Below are positions 16,400-22,994 of a stretch of DNA of 22,994 nucleotides, piece by piece. The notes under the pieces are model-generated. The model was not told the DNA's origin. It saw only the letters and a program-made list of their open reading frames with translations, and searched no databases. The stretch covers positions 1 to 22,994 of the forward strand of contig JANXTP010000312.1 in assembly GCA_025352345.1 (NCBI GenBank), in the 5' to 3' direction. A program made the position numbers and the translations under genes. The DNA comes from Burkholderiales bacterium. Lineage in GTDB: Bacteria > Pseudomonadota > Gammaproteobacteria > Burkholderiales > Burkholderiaceae_C. Numbering within the stretch: the stretch's first letter is position 1; the number at the start of each line of letters is the position of its first letter.

Positions 16400-16777
16400 A
16401 TGAACAAGTTGACTGACTATCCATTCGAAGTACGTCCGCTGGCCGCGGAAGAAGGCGGCGGCTATCTCGTTTCGTTCCCGGACTTTGCGGAGTGCATCTC
16501 GGACGGTGAGAGCGTTGATGAAGCCATCGAAAATGGCCAAGACGCGCTCAAGGCCACCATCGCTGCGTTGAAGGCGAAGAAGTTGGCAGTGCCCGCACCG
16601 AACAGCGGTGGGGTAGCGTCTGGCAAGTTCGTGGCTCGCGTCCCCAAGACCGTCCACGCGCAACTGGCAACTCGGGCACGCGCAGAAGGCGTCTCTCTCA
16701 ATGCCCTGGTACTCACCTTCATTGCTCAGGGCCTTGGGGGCAGCGGCAACAAGGCGCGCGCTAAGAGTGCTGCCTAA
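16400..16777 (+). CDS. hicB: HicB antitoxin with ribbon-helix-helix domain
   Basis: This is a 125-residue antitoxin. The N-terminal RNase H-like HicB domain (about 5-65) has YPFEVRPLAAEEGGGYLVSF, PDFAECISDGESVDEAIENG and DALKATIAALK. The C-terminal Arc-type ribbon-helix-helix domain (about 75-112) has GKFVARVPKTVHAQLATRA and GVSLNALVLTFIAQGLG and is expected to bind the operator. The start codon is 3 bases after the hicA stop, so the genes are co-translated. The TAA stop (16775-16777) lies inside the GCCTAAC R'' box of attC3, repeating the layout of cassette 1. HicB neutralises HicA and represses the operon. Confidence 0.93.
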   Translation: MNKLTDYPFEVRPLAAEEGGGYLVSFPDFAECISDGESVDEAIENGQDALKATIAALKAKKLAVPAPNSGGVASGKFVARVPKTVHAQLATRARAEGVSLNALVLTFIAQGLGGSGNKARAKSAA

Positions 16778-16853
16778 CAGCTCGCTCAAGCTCATACTTT
16801 GGGCGTCTCAGTCGTGATCCAGAGAGAGCATGCTTGAGCGGCTCCGGTTTACC
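16772..16853 (+). repeat. attC recombination site 3
   Basis: R'' GCCTAAC (16772-16778) fits the consensus exactly. A 4-base spacer and L'' CGCTCAAGC (16783-16791) follow in the same register as attC1. GCTTGAGCG (16832-16840) pairs perfectly with L''. The site ends at GTTTACC (16847-16853), a poor R' (consensus GTTRRRY). Six of seven R'' positions complement the GCTAGGC at 16056-16062 that opens this cassette. Confidence 0.65.
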
Positions 16854-16951
16854 GACCTCTGAAAATGGCTCCCGCGTTACTTCACTGATCAGTTTGTTGA
16901 TTCTCTCGACCATCTTCTTGTCTTGCCTCTGCCAGTAAAAGTAGTCCTCCC

Positions 16952-17395
16952 ATGCAAATCACCGGTCAGTGCCACTGCGGCGCCATCAGGTTCAAGGCGA
17001 CGGTTGACCCGAAGAAGGTGCTGCTCTGCCACTGCACGGATTGCCAGCAGATCTCTGGCGCGCCCTTCAGGGCCGTGCTGCCGACGCCCGTGGAGGACGT
17101 GATCCTGTCAGGCTCCGCGAAGCACTACGTCAAGGTGGCGGAAAGCGGCAACCGAAGAGCGCAAGCCTTCTGCGCTGAGTGTGGAACTCAGCTGTATGCC
17201 ACCGAAGCCGAGGTTCCCAAGGTGTTGAATCTGAGGCTGGGCTGTGTGAACGAGAGAGCCGAATTGGCACCACAAGCACAGGTGTGGGGTGAATCAGCCA
17301 TGCCTTGGCTCGGGCGACTTCAGACCTTGCCTGTTCATGCCAAGGGTTTGACCAGCCCGCTCATGTCACCAGGGGTTGCGGCACCGGCTGACTGA
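16952..17395 (+). CDS. GFA/CENP-V-family zinc protein
   Basis: This is a 147-residue GFA-type protein. Zinc-binding cysteines appear in the family pattern: GQCHCGAIRF (C7, C9), LLCHCTDCQQISGAPF (C26, C28, C31) and AFCAECGTQLY near residue 72. Members include glutathione-dependent formaldehyde-activating enzyme, but most are of unknown substrate, and a formaldehyde role is not shown here. The last about 20 residues overlap, on the opposite strand, the 3' end of gluQ (61 bases), and the gene lies 98 bases past attC3. GFA-type genes are common in cassette arrays, but no attC follows this one, so its cassette status is open. No good Shine-Dalgarno is seen. Confidence 0.88.
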   Translation: MQITGQCHCGAIRFKATVDPKKVLLCHCTDCQQISGAPFRAVLPTPVEDVILSGSAKHYVKVAESGNRRAQAFCAECGTQLYATEAEVPKVLNLRLGCVNERAELAPQAQVWGESAMPWLGRLQTLPVHAKGLTSPLMSPGVAAPAD

Positions 17396-18333
17396 TAGTC
17401 CGGGCCCGAGAGGGCGGGTAACGGAGGCACAAATGGCGGCACAAGTGGTGGCATAAACGCCGCCGCCCAGCACTGCACCGCGCTGGCCAGCCAGTCGGCC
17501 ACCGTGACGCCATGCGCCTCGATGCCGAGCACCGCGCCCGCCGCGCGCAGGGCCGCCAGCGGGTCGCGCGTGTCGATGGGCTCGGCACCATTCTGTTTCG
17601 ACAGCTTCTGGCCATCAGTGGCCAGCACCAGCGGTGCGTGCAGGTAGTGCGGTGTGGGCAGGCCGAGCTGGCGTTGCAGGTGGATCTGTCGCGCGGTGTT
17701 GTCGGCGATGTCTTCGCCGCGCACCACGTGCGTGACGCCCTGCGCGGCGTCGTCGACCACCACCGCGAGCTGATACGCCCACAGCCCATCGGCGCGCTGC
17801 AGCACGAAGTCGCCGATCGCTTGCGTCACGTTCTGGGTTTGTGGGCCCAGCTTGCGGTCGTGCCAGTTGATGACCACATCGCTGCCATCGGCCTGCGTGC
17901 AGCGCAGCCGCTGTGCGCGCGCCGGTTTGCCGTGCAGGCCGCTACGGCAGGTGCCGGGATAAACCAGCTCGCCGTGGCGCAGGCGCACCTGCCCGAGGGC
18001 TTGCCACGCCGCTTCGATGTCGCTCCGCGAGCAGCCGCAGGCAAAGGCCAGGCTGCGCTGGGTCAGTTGCTGCAACGCTGACGAATAAAGCGCGCTGCGC
18101 TGCGATTGCCACACCACCGGCTCGTCGGCATGCAGGCCGCAGGCCGCGAGCTGCGCGAGGATCAGGGTGTCTGCGCCGGCCACGCAGCGCGGCGTGTCGA
18201 CGTCTTCGATGCGCACCAGCCAGCGGCCGCCCAGCGCGCGCGCATCGAGCCAGCTGGCCAGCGCGGCGACCAGCGAGCCCGCATGCAGCGGGCCGGTGGG
18301 CGAGGGGGCAAAGCGGCCGGTGGGGCGGGGCAT
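17335..18333 (-). CDS. gluQ: Glutamyl-Q tRNA(Asp) synthetase with altered C-terminus
   Basis: GluQ-RS is a catalytic-core paralogue of glutamyl-tRNA synthetase that glutamylates queuosine in the anticodon of tRNA(Asp). The HIGH-like motif is in APSPTGPLHAGSL (9-21), the zinc ligands are C99, C101, Y125 and C129 (FACGCS and YPGTCR), and the KMSKS-like motif is QKLSKQNGA (242-250). There is no anticodon-binding domain, as normal for the family. The ATG at 18333 gives the typical start; an upstream in-frame codon at 18435 would add 34 unrelated residues. After residue about 295 the protein continues in a proline-rich repeat tail (PPLVPPFVPPLP) and another about 25 residues that run antisense into the GFA gene. 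The tail is absent from the family, so the native stop was probably lost at the island junction. Confidence 0.92.
   Translation of the reverse strand: MPRPTGRFAPSPTGPLHAGSLVAALASWLDARALGGRWLVRIEDVDTPRCVAGADTLILAQLAACGLHADEPVVWQSQRSALYSSALQQLTQRSLAFACGCSRSDIEAAWQALGQVRLRHGELVYPGTCRSGLHGKPARAQRLRCTQADGSDVVINWHDRKLGPQTQNVTQAIGDFVLQRADGLWAYQLAVVVDDAAQGVTHVVRGEDIADNTARQIHLQRQLGLPTPHYLHAPLVLATDGQKLSKQNGAEPIDTRDPLAALRAAGAVLGIEAHGVTVADWLASAVQCWAAAFMPPLVPPFVPPLPALSGPDYQSAGAATPGDMSGLVKPLA
17423..17458. repeat. Three imperfect 12-base tandem repeats at the gluQ 3' end
   Basis: GGAGGCACAAAT, GGCGGCACAAGT and GGTGGCATAAAC follow each other without gap. On the minus strand they encode the PPLV-PPFV-PPLP tail of gluQ. 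Slippage in such a repeat could change the tail length by four residues at a time without breaking the frame. Confidence 0.8.
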
Positions 18334-18353
18334 CGCGGGCTCGCTGTACCGGC

Positions 18354-19466
18354 TCAGAACCCCTGCAGCCGCGGGCCGGCGTGGCGCTCCAGCAGTGCCA
18401 GGCGCGTGGCCGGGCGGGCCAGCCGATCCAGCCACCAGCGCAGCGCCAGGCCGACCGGCGCGCTGCGGCTGCTGCCCTTTTTGCCCGTGCCGCCGGCCAC
18501 GCCCGCGTCGCCGATCAGGCCGGCGTCCAGCGCCCGCGGATCGCCGATCGACGACCGCGCCGAAGGCACCCGCCAGGCGTAGCTGAAGGTGGCCGGCGGC
18601 CGGGTGCGCTCGACGCTCTTCACAACCAGGCGGCCAGCGGCGATGTGCTCGCGGGCCACCGGTTCGGGGAGGAAGCCGCAGCCCAGACAGCGCAGCTGGG
18701 CTTCGAGCTTGGCCTGCATCGTTGGCACGGTGAAGACGTCCTGCCCCGGCAGCAGGTTCACCGTGACCGGCGCCAGGCGGTGCGCCGAGTCGGCCACGGC
18801 AACGGCGCGGTGGCGCACCAGCATGGCGTCGGTGATCGATTCATCGACCGCGGCCAGCGGATGGTGCGGCGCGACCGCGAACACGAATCCCATCGTGCCC
18901 AGCGGCTCGACCTTCACGCCGGCCGGCGGCGCGCGGTCGTGGGTGACGCCGATGTCCAGGTCGGCCTGGCCGCTGACCAGCGCCTCCCAGGTGCCGGCGA
19001 GCACCTCGGTGCGCAGCCGCAGCCGCGTGCCCGGGCCAGCGGCGTCGGCGGGCACCCCGCCAGCGGGATGGCCAGATACCGCGCCAGTCGGCGCGGGGGG
19101 GCGCAGCGCATAGAAGTCCTCGCACAGCTCGAACACCGTCAGCCTCGACAGCGCATCGTCGACCGCAATCGTCAGCTGCGTTTCCCAGCCGGTGGCGACC
19201 CGTTTGACACGGTTGGCCACCGCATCCAGCTGCTCCAGCAGCCGGCGTCCTTCGTGCAGCAGCTCGATGCCGGCGGCGGTCAGCTTGGCCTGGCCCGAGC
19301 GGCGGTCGAACAGCAGCACGTCGAGCGCGTCTTCGAGCTGCCGCACGCTGTAGGTCAGCGCCGAAGGCACCTTGCCCATTTCACGGGCGGCGGCAGCAAA
19401 GCTGCCGGTGCGGGCGATGACGTCCATCATCGTCAGCGCGTCGGGGGTCAGCACGTTGCGGGACAT
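18354..19466 (-). CDS. LysR-family regulator, divergent from pirin
   Basis: This is a 370-residue LysR-type regulator. The N-terminal winged helix-turn-helix (about 5-65) has MMDVIARTGSFAAAAREMGK, VPSALTYSVRQLEDALDVLL and FDRRS. The effector-binding domain follows (about 95-350, LTIAVDDALSRLTVFELCEDF). Two Gly/Ala/Pro-rich stretches interrupt it at residues about 122-146 and 301-338, making the protein longer than the usual about 300-320. The ATG at 19466 is used; the codon at 19472 is TTG and adds only two residues. It is divergent from pirin and flavodoxin, the usual arrangement for a LysR that controls its neighbour, and the spacer holds a TTGAA-N7-TTCAA site. gluQ follows downstream after 20 bases. 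Confidence 0.9.
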   Translation of the reverse strand: MSRNVLTPDALTMMDVIARTGSFAAAAREMGKVPSALTYSVRQLEDALDVLLFDRRSGQAKLTAAGIELLHEGRRLLEQLDAVANRVKRVATGWETQLTIAVDDALSRLTVFELCEDFYALRPPAPTGAVSGHPAGGVPADAAGPGTRLRLRTEVLAGTWEALVSGQADLDIGVTHDRAPPAGVKVEPLGTMGFVFAVAPHHPLAAVDESITDAMLVRHRAVAVADSAHRLAPVTVNLLPGQDVFTVPTMQAKLEAQLRCLGCGFLPEPVAREHIAAGRLVVKSVERTRPPATFSYAWRVPSARSSIGDPRALDAGLIGDAGVAGGTGKKGSSRSAPVGLALRWWLDRLARPATRLALLERHAGPRLQGF

Positions 19467-19509
19467 GGGCAAGTCGTCAGTGACGGAGGATGGCGACGCT
19501 TCATGTTAT

Positions 19510-19526
19510 TTGAATGCTTGCTTCAA
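19510..19526. promoter_or_regulatory. Candidate LysR binding site
   Basis: TTGAA-TGCTTGC-TTCAA is a perfect 5-base-arm repeat that contains a LysR T-N11-A core. It lies 44 bases upstream of the lysR ATG and 64 bases upstream of the pirin ATG, in their shared spacer. Confidence 0.5.
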
Positions 19527-19563
19527 GTCGCGGTGAACGTCGCAAGGGCAGTCGACTTCTACA

Positions 19564-19575
19564 GTGAAGCTTCAC
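19564..19575. promoter_or_regulatory. Palindrome GTGAAGCTTCAC before pirin
   Basis: This 12-base perfect palindrome ends 14 bases before the pirin ATG and adjoins its Shine-Dalgarno (AGGAG at 19580-19584). It could be a second operator position for the LysR regulator or form a hairpin in the 5' leader that masks the ribosome site. Confidence 0.35.
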
Positions 19576-19589
19576 GACAGGAGATCACC

Positions 19590-20291
19590 ATGCTCACACT
19601 GCGCAAAGCCCAGGACCGCGGTCATGCCGACCACGGCTGGCTCCAGAGCCACCACAGCTTCTCGTTCGCCGATTACCGCGATCCGGCCCACATGGGCTAC
19701 GGCAACCTGCGGGTCATCAACGACGACTACATCGCCCCGGGCACCGGCTTCGGCACGCACGGTCACCGCGACATGGAGATCGTCACCTACGTGCTCAGCG
19801 GCGCGCTGGCCCACAAGGACAGCCTCGGCACCGGCGCAGTGATCCTGCCGGGCGACGTGCAGCGCATGAGCGCCGGCCGCGGCGTGCAGCACAGCGAGTT
19901 CAACCACGCGCCCGACGCCACCACGCACCTGCTGCAGATCTGGATCCTGCCCAGCGAACAGGGCATCGAGCCCGGCTACGAGCAGAAGCAGTTTGACGCT
20001 GCCGGCAAGCGCGGCCGCCTGCGCCTGGTCGCGAGCCCTGACGGCCGCGATGGTTCGGTGACGGTGCATGCCGACGCGTCGATCCGTGCTGGCCTGTTCG
20101 ATGCCGGCGAGCACGCCGAGCTGGCGCTCGACCCGCAACGCAAGGCCTATGTGCACCTGGTGCGCGGACAGCTCAGCGTCAACGGCCAGGTGCTGGTGGG
20201 TGGCGACGCGGCCAAGCTCAGCGGCGAGAGCCGGCTGGTACTCGCCGACGCTCAGGACGCCGAAGTGCTGGTGTTCGACCTGGCGGCTTGA
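19590..20291 (+). CDS. Pirin-family cupin protein
   Basis: This is a 233-residue double-cupin protein. The N-terminal cupin has the metal ligands H57 and H59 (GTHGHRDMEIVTYVLSGALAH), and H101 and E103 (GRGVQHSEFNH), the same numbering as in human pirin and E. coli YhhW. The C-terminal cupin (about 150-230) lacks such ligands, as in the family. Bacterial pirins such as YhhW can oxidise flavonols like quercetin, but physiological roles vary. The start at 19590 follows a clear AGGAG and gives the usual MLTLRKAQDRGHADHGWLQS. It is divergent from a LysR regulator and followed by a flavodoxin-like gene after 56 bases, probably one transcription unit responding to redox or quinone-type stress; this is inferred. 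Confidence 0.93.
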   Translation: MLTLRKAQDRGHADHGWLQSHHSFSFADYRDPAHMGYGNLRVINDDYIAPGTGFGTHGHRDMEIVTYVLSGALAHKDSLGTGAVILPGDVQRMSAGRGVQHSEFNHAPDATTHLLQIWILPSEQGIEPGYEQKQFDAAGKRGRLRLVASPDGRDGSVTVHADASIRAGLFDAGEHAELALDPQRKAYVHLVRGQLSVNGQVLVGGDAAKLSGESRLVLADAQDAEVLVFDLAA

Positions 20292-20347
20292 GCGCAGGTC
20301 AATTTTTCTTTGCACGCAAGTTCTTTCATTTCATTCGGGAAATCCAC

Positions 20348-20902
20348 ATGTCCAAGATCGCCATCGTGTTCCACAGCGGCTACGGCCACACCCGGAAAAT
20401 GGCCGAGTCGGTCGCCGCAGGGTCGGGCGGCGAGCTCGTTGCCATCGACGCCGAGGGCAACCTCACGCCGGAGCAATGGGCCACGTTGCACGCGGCCGAT
20501 GCCATCGTGTTCGGCTCGCCGACTTACATGGGCAGCGTGTCGTGGCAGTTCAAGAAATTTGCTGATGCGTCCAGCAAGCCCTGGTTCACCCAGGCGTGGA
20601 AGGACAAGATCGCCGCTGGCTTCACCAACTCGGCCTCGATGAACGGCGACAAGCTGTCGACGTTGCATTACTTCTTCACGCTGAGCCAGCAGCACAGCAT
20701 GGTCTGGGTAGGCACCGGCGCGATGCCCAGCAATGCGAAGGCCGCAGGACGCAACGACTTGAACTACCTGGGCTCGATGGCCGGGGCAATCGCGGCAACG
20801 CCATCGGACGCCAGCGTCGACGAGATGCTGCCGGGCGACCTGGAAACCGCGCGCCGCTTCGGCGAGCGTGTGACCGCGGTCACCGCGCGCTTCAACAAGT
20901 AA
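20348..20902 (+). CDS. Flavodoxin-like NAD(P)H:quinone oxidoreductase family protein
   Basis: This is a 184-residue flavodoxin-fold protein. The FMN phosphate loop is in IVFHSGYGHTRKMAESVAAG, the isoalloxazine-contact segments are FGSPTYMGSVSWQFKKF and GTGAMPSN, and GFTNSASMNGDKLSTLHYFF matches the WrbA/NAD(P)H-dehydrogenase family. Such enzymes reduce quinones by two electrons and limit semiquinone radicals. It is shorter than E. coli WrbA only slightly, and the substrate is unknown. The ATG at 20348 matches the flavodoxin start (MSKIAIVFHSGYG); an in-frame codon at 20288 overlaps pirin and adds unrelated residues. It probably shares the pirin transcript and the upstream LysR control. Confidence 0.88.
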   Translation: MSKIAIVFHSGYGHTRKMAESVAAGSGGELVAIDAEGNLTPEQWATLHAADAIVFGSPTYMGSVSWQFKKFADASSKPWFTQAWKDKIAAGFTNSASMNGDKLSTLHYFFTLSQQHSMVWVGTGAMPSNAKAAGRNDLNYLGSMAGAIAATPSDASVDEMLPGDLETARRFGERVTAVTARFNK

Positions 20903-20956
20903 GCAAGTTGCACAGCGGCTCGGGCCCCGCCCCTGCGCTGCTTGCTACATTGCGAC

Positions 20957-21661
20957 ATGGACATCGTGTTGACGGTTTTGCGGCTGCTGCCCTGGCATGA
21001 CTGGGTGGCGCTCGCCATCTTCTTCGGGGGCTGGGTTGGCTACGCCTGGTTCGCCCGCAGCCTGGCGCATCGCCAGCCTTCGATCCTGGCGTCGACCAAC
21101 CGCATCCGGCGGCAGTGGATGCTGCAGACCACCTTCCGCGAGGTGCGCGTGGTCGATGGTGTGGTGATCCAGAACCTGTCGACCAGCCCGTCGTTCTTCG
21201 CCTCGACGACCATCCTGATCATCGGTGGCCTGCTCGCGGTGCTGGGCTCGAACAACGCGGGTGAGTTGGTGCGCGAGATCCCGTTCGCGGTGCGCACCTC
21301 GGTGCTGGTGCTCGACATGAAGATCGTGCTGTTGCTGGCGATCTTCGTCTACGCTTTCTTCCGCTTCACATGGTCGATGCGGCAGTACACCTTCGGTGCG
21401 CTGCTCGTGGCCTCGGCCCCCGAGTCCACGCAGTTCGAGCAGCACGCGATCTCGCGCGACGAATTCGCCGACCGAGCGGGTCGGGTCGTCGGCATGGCGG
21501 CCGAGACCTTCAACGATGGGCTGCGGGCCTACTACTTTGCGTTCGCGGCGCTCAGCTGGCTGCTGTCACCACTGGCTTTCGCGCTGGCCACCGCGGGCGT
21601 GATCTACATCCTGTACCAGCGGGAATTCCACTCCGATGTGCTGGCGGTGCTGAATTCCTGA
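20957..21661 (+). CDS. DUF599-family inner-membrane protein
   Basis: This is a 234-residue membrane protein with four hydrophobic segments: about 16-34 (WVALAIFFGGWVGYAWFA), 80-98 (FFASTTILIIGGLLAVLG), 113-138 and 192-220. The conserved NRIRRQWM and SFFASTTILI segments, and MAAETFNDGLRAYYFAFAAL near 180, match DUF599, whose function is unknown. The ATG at 20957 is preferred over an upstream TTG at 20942. No strong Shine-Dalgarno is visible. It ends 9 bases from the convergent EgtB-like gene, and its order in the window gives no functional clue. Confidence 0.85.
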   Translation: MDIVLTVLRLLPWHDWVALAIFFGGWVGYAWFARSLAHRQPSILASTNRIRRQWMLQTTFREVRVVDGVVIQNLSTSPSFFASTTILIIGGLLAVLGSNNAGELVREIPFAVRTSVLVLDMKIVLLLAIFVYAFFRFTWSMRQYTFGALLVASAPESTQFEQHAISRDEFADRAGRVVGMAAETFNDGLRAYYFAFAALSWLLSPLAFALATAGVIYILYQREFHSDVLAVLNS

Positions 21662-21670
21662 GCGACTGCC

Positions 21671-22994
21671 TCAGCCGTTGACGTCACGCGCCAGCCGCAG
21701 CCCGCTGAACTGCCACTGCGCCTCCGGTGGGAAGAAGTTGCGGTAGCTGGCGCGCACATGGCCCGCCGGCGTGGCGCACGAGCCGCCGCGCAGCACGAAC
21801 TGGTTGCACATGAACTTGCCGTTGTATTCGCCGACCGCGCCTGGCAGCGGCCGGTAGCCGGGGTAGGCGTTGTGGTTCGATTGTGTCCATTCCCACACGT
21901 CACCGATCATCTGCAGAGGCTCATCGCTGGCCGTGGTGATTGGCGGCAGCGGATGAAATGCACCGCGGTCGGCGAAGTTGGCGCGCTGCATCGCACGTGG
22001 GCCGAGTCGGCGTGCGGCGAATTCCCATTCGGCCTCGGTCGGCAAACGCGCACCGGCCCAGCGCGCATAGGCGTCGGCCTCGAAATAGCTGAGGTGGCAC
22101 ATGGGGGTGTGCGGGTCGATCGCGACCGTGCCTTGCAAGGTGTGCGTGCACCAGGCGCTGTCGCTCGCTGGGCCACGTTGTTGCCAGTACAGCGGCGCCT
22201 GGCGGGGCTGTCCGCCTGGCCCGTCATTCACCCACGCCCAGCCCATCGACAGCCACAGCTCCGGCCGCTGATAGCCGCCGTCGTCGATGAAAGCCAGCCA
22301 CTCGCCGTGGTTGACCGGCCGCGAGGCGAGCTCGAAGGGCGCGGTGTAGGTGCGGTGCTGTGGCGTCTCGTTGTCGAAGCAGAACGCACCATCGAGTGCC
22401 GGGTCGTGGCCCAGGTCGAACAGCCCGCCGTCGTAGGCGAACCAGCGCAGCGGTTGCGCCTGCACCGCACCGATCGGCCATCGCTTGGCGTAGGCGCTGC
22501 GGTCATGGAACGGGGCGCTCCCATCGGCAAGGGCGTCGGCACTGAACGACAGCGCATGCTTGATGTCGGTCAGCAGCAGCTCCTGGTGCTGCTGTTCGTG
22601 GTGCAGGCCGAGCGTGATCAGCGCGCGCAGGTCGGTGCCTTCGTCGCTGTTCGTCTGCGAACGCGCCAGCAGCGCCTGCATTCGCTCATCGACGTTCGCC
22701 CGGTAGCGCTTGACAGTGGCCAGGCTCGGCCGGCTCAGCAGACCGCGCTGCGCCCGTGGATGCTGTGCACCGACGCCTTGGTAATAGCTGTTGAACAGCA
22801 CCCGAAAATGCGGATCGAAGGCCTTGAACCCGCGCTCATGGCCTTCAAGCACGAAGGTCTCGAAGAACCACGTCAGGTGCGCCAGATGCCATTTGGTCGG
22901 GCTGGCGTCGGCCATCGGTTGGGCGAGCTGGTCTTCCGCCGACAAGGGCGCCGCAAGCGCCGCGCTGGCCGCGCGCACGGCCTCGAAGCGGTCG
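21671..22994 (-). CDS. EgtB-like ergothioneine-biosynthesis iron enzyme, 5' end outside window
   Basis: This sulfoxide-synthase family member joins a DinB-like helical domain to a formylglycine-generating-enzyme fold. The iron-binding histidines are in KWHLAHLTWFFE and in the HxxxH of GLHHEQQHQELLLTD. The C-terminal domain (about 180-435) has LPTEAEWEFAARR, GDVWEWTQSNHNAYPGY, FVLRGGSCATPAGHVRASYR and the closing FSGLRLARD. EgtB couples hercynine with a thiol on the way to ergothioneine; close relatives make selenoneine (SenA) or ovothiol (OvoA), and the substrate cannot be decided here. The frame stays open to the edge (DRFEAVRAASAALAAPLSAE fits the family), so the true start lies beyond 22994; the GTG at 22978 is not the likely start. 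No egtD or senB/C is in view. Confidence 0.88.
   Translation of the reverse strand, partial: DRFEAVRAASAALAAPLSAEDQLAQPMADASPTKWHLAHLTWFFETFVLEGHERGFKAFDPHFRVLFNSYYQGVGAQHPRAQRGLLSRPSLATVKRYRANVDERMQALLARSQTNSDEGTDLRALITLGLHHEQQHQELLLTDIKHALSFSADALADGSAPFHDRSAYAKRWPIGAVQAQPLRWFAYDGGLFDLGHDPALDGAFCFDNETPQHRTYTAPFELASRPVNHGEWLAFIDDGGYQRPELWLSMGWAWVNDGPGGQPRQAPLYWQQRGPASDSAWCTHTLQGTVAIDPHTPMCHLSYFEADAYARWAGARLPTEAEWEFAARRLGPRAMQRANFADRGAFHPLPPITTASDEPLQMIGDVWEWTQSNHNAYPGYRPLPGAVGEYNGKFMCNQFVLRGGSCATPAGHVRASYRNFFPPEAQWQFSGLRLARDVNG

Larger units (their letters stand above)
15323..16853 (+). mobile_element. Integrase-less integron platform with three gene cassettes
   Basis: The stretch has the order LexA-like box, attI-like repeats, GTTAGGG crossover site, cassette 1 (89-residue membrane protein), attC1, cassette 2 (118-residue ORF), degenerate attC2, cassette 3 (hicA-hicB), attC3. 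Both good cassettes end with the gene's TAA stop inside the R'' box. Bases 15301-15420 have 58 G/C of 120, far below the surrounding backbone. No integrase frame is present; the PIN toxin-antitoxin operon lies where intI would run leftward from the LexA box. The array is therefore either a relic or depends on an integrase elsewhere. Boundaries are approximate. Confidence 0.7.

Noticed and set aside
17415..17421. GGGTAAC after the GFA gene as an attC R'' box
   Set aside because: It does not fit RYYYAAC, no L'' follows, and it belongs to the start of the gluQ tail repeats.
17913..20291. A 792-residue frame ending as pirin
   Set aside because: Its first about 560 residues are antisense to gluQ and lysR; pirin starts at 19590 after AGGAG with the family N-terminus.

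Overview
The window is GC-rich backbone DNA with a gene complement typical of a Burkholderiales-type betaproteobacterium: single-chain pyruvate carboxylase, PurU, a Nu-class GST, glutamyl-Q tRNA(Asp) synthetase, a LysR/pirin/flavodoxin group and an EgtB-like enzyme. The genus cannot be named from the sequence. No rRNA, tRNA, CRISPR array or insertion sequence was seen.

Layout. 1-8.7 kb is ordinary chromosome: pyruvate carboxylase (minus strand, its biotin-carrier end lost at the window edge), divergent purU, a small secreted protein, a GST, a short hypothetical, a porin, a YciH/SUI1 factor, a thioredoxin-like protein and a CsbD stress protein with a clear terminator. 8.8-14.5 kb is a signalling block: a soluble GAF/PAS hybrid histidine kinase, then a compact Spy/CpxP-like protein, OmpR-type regulator and membrane kinase operon, arranged like a Cpx envelope-stress system.

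14.5-17.4 kb is accessory DNA, partly much AT-richer (58 G/C of 120 bases at 15301-15420, against 45 of 60 at 13741-13800). It carries a PIN-toxin/antitoxin pair and then what reads as an integron platform without an integrase gene. A LexA-like box is followed by two GTTAAGCAGCA direct repeats and a GTTAGGG crossover site (attI-like). Next come a cassette for an 89-residue membrane protein ending in a good attC, a degenerate second cassette, and a HicA-HicB cassette ending in a further attC. In both good cassettes the gene's TAA stop lies inside the attC R'' box. Where intI should start, only a 14-codon frame remains next to the toxin-antitoxin operon. A GFA-family gene follows, and its 3' end overlaps the 3' end of gluQ, whose C-terminus is replaced by a proline-rich repeat tail.

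17.3-23 kb returns to backbone: gluQ and a LysR regulator (minus strand), divergent pirin and a flavodoxin-like oxidoreductase with a candidate LysR site between them, a DUF599 membrane protein, and an EgtB-like iron enzyme running off the right edge.

The most interesting part is the integrase-less integron: LexA-type site, attI and cassettes remain, while a toxin-antitoxin operon occupies the integrase position.
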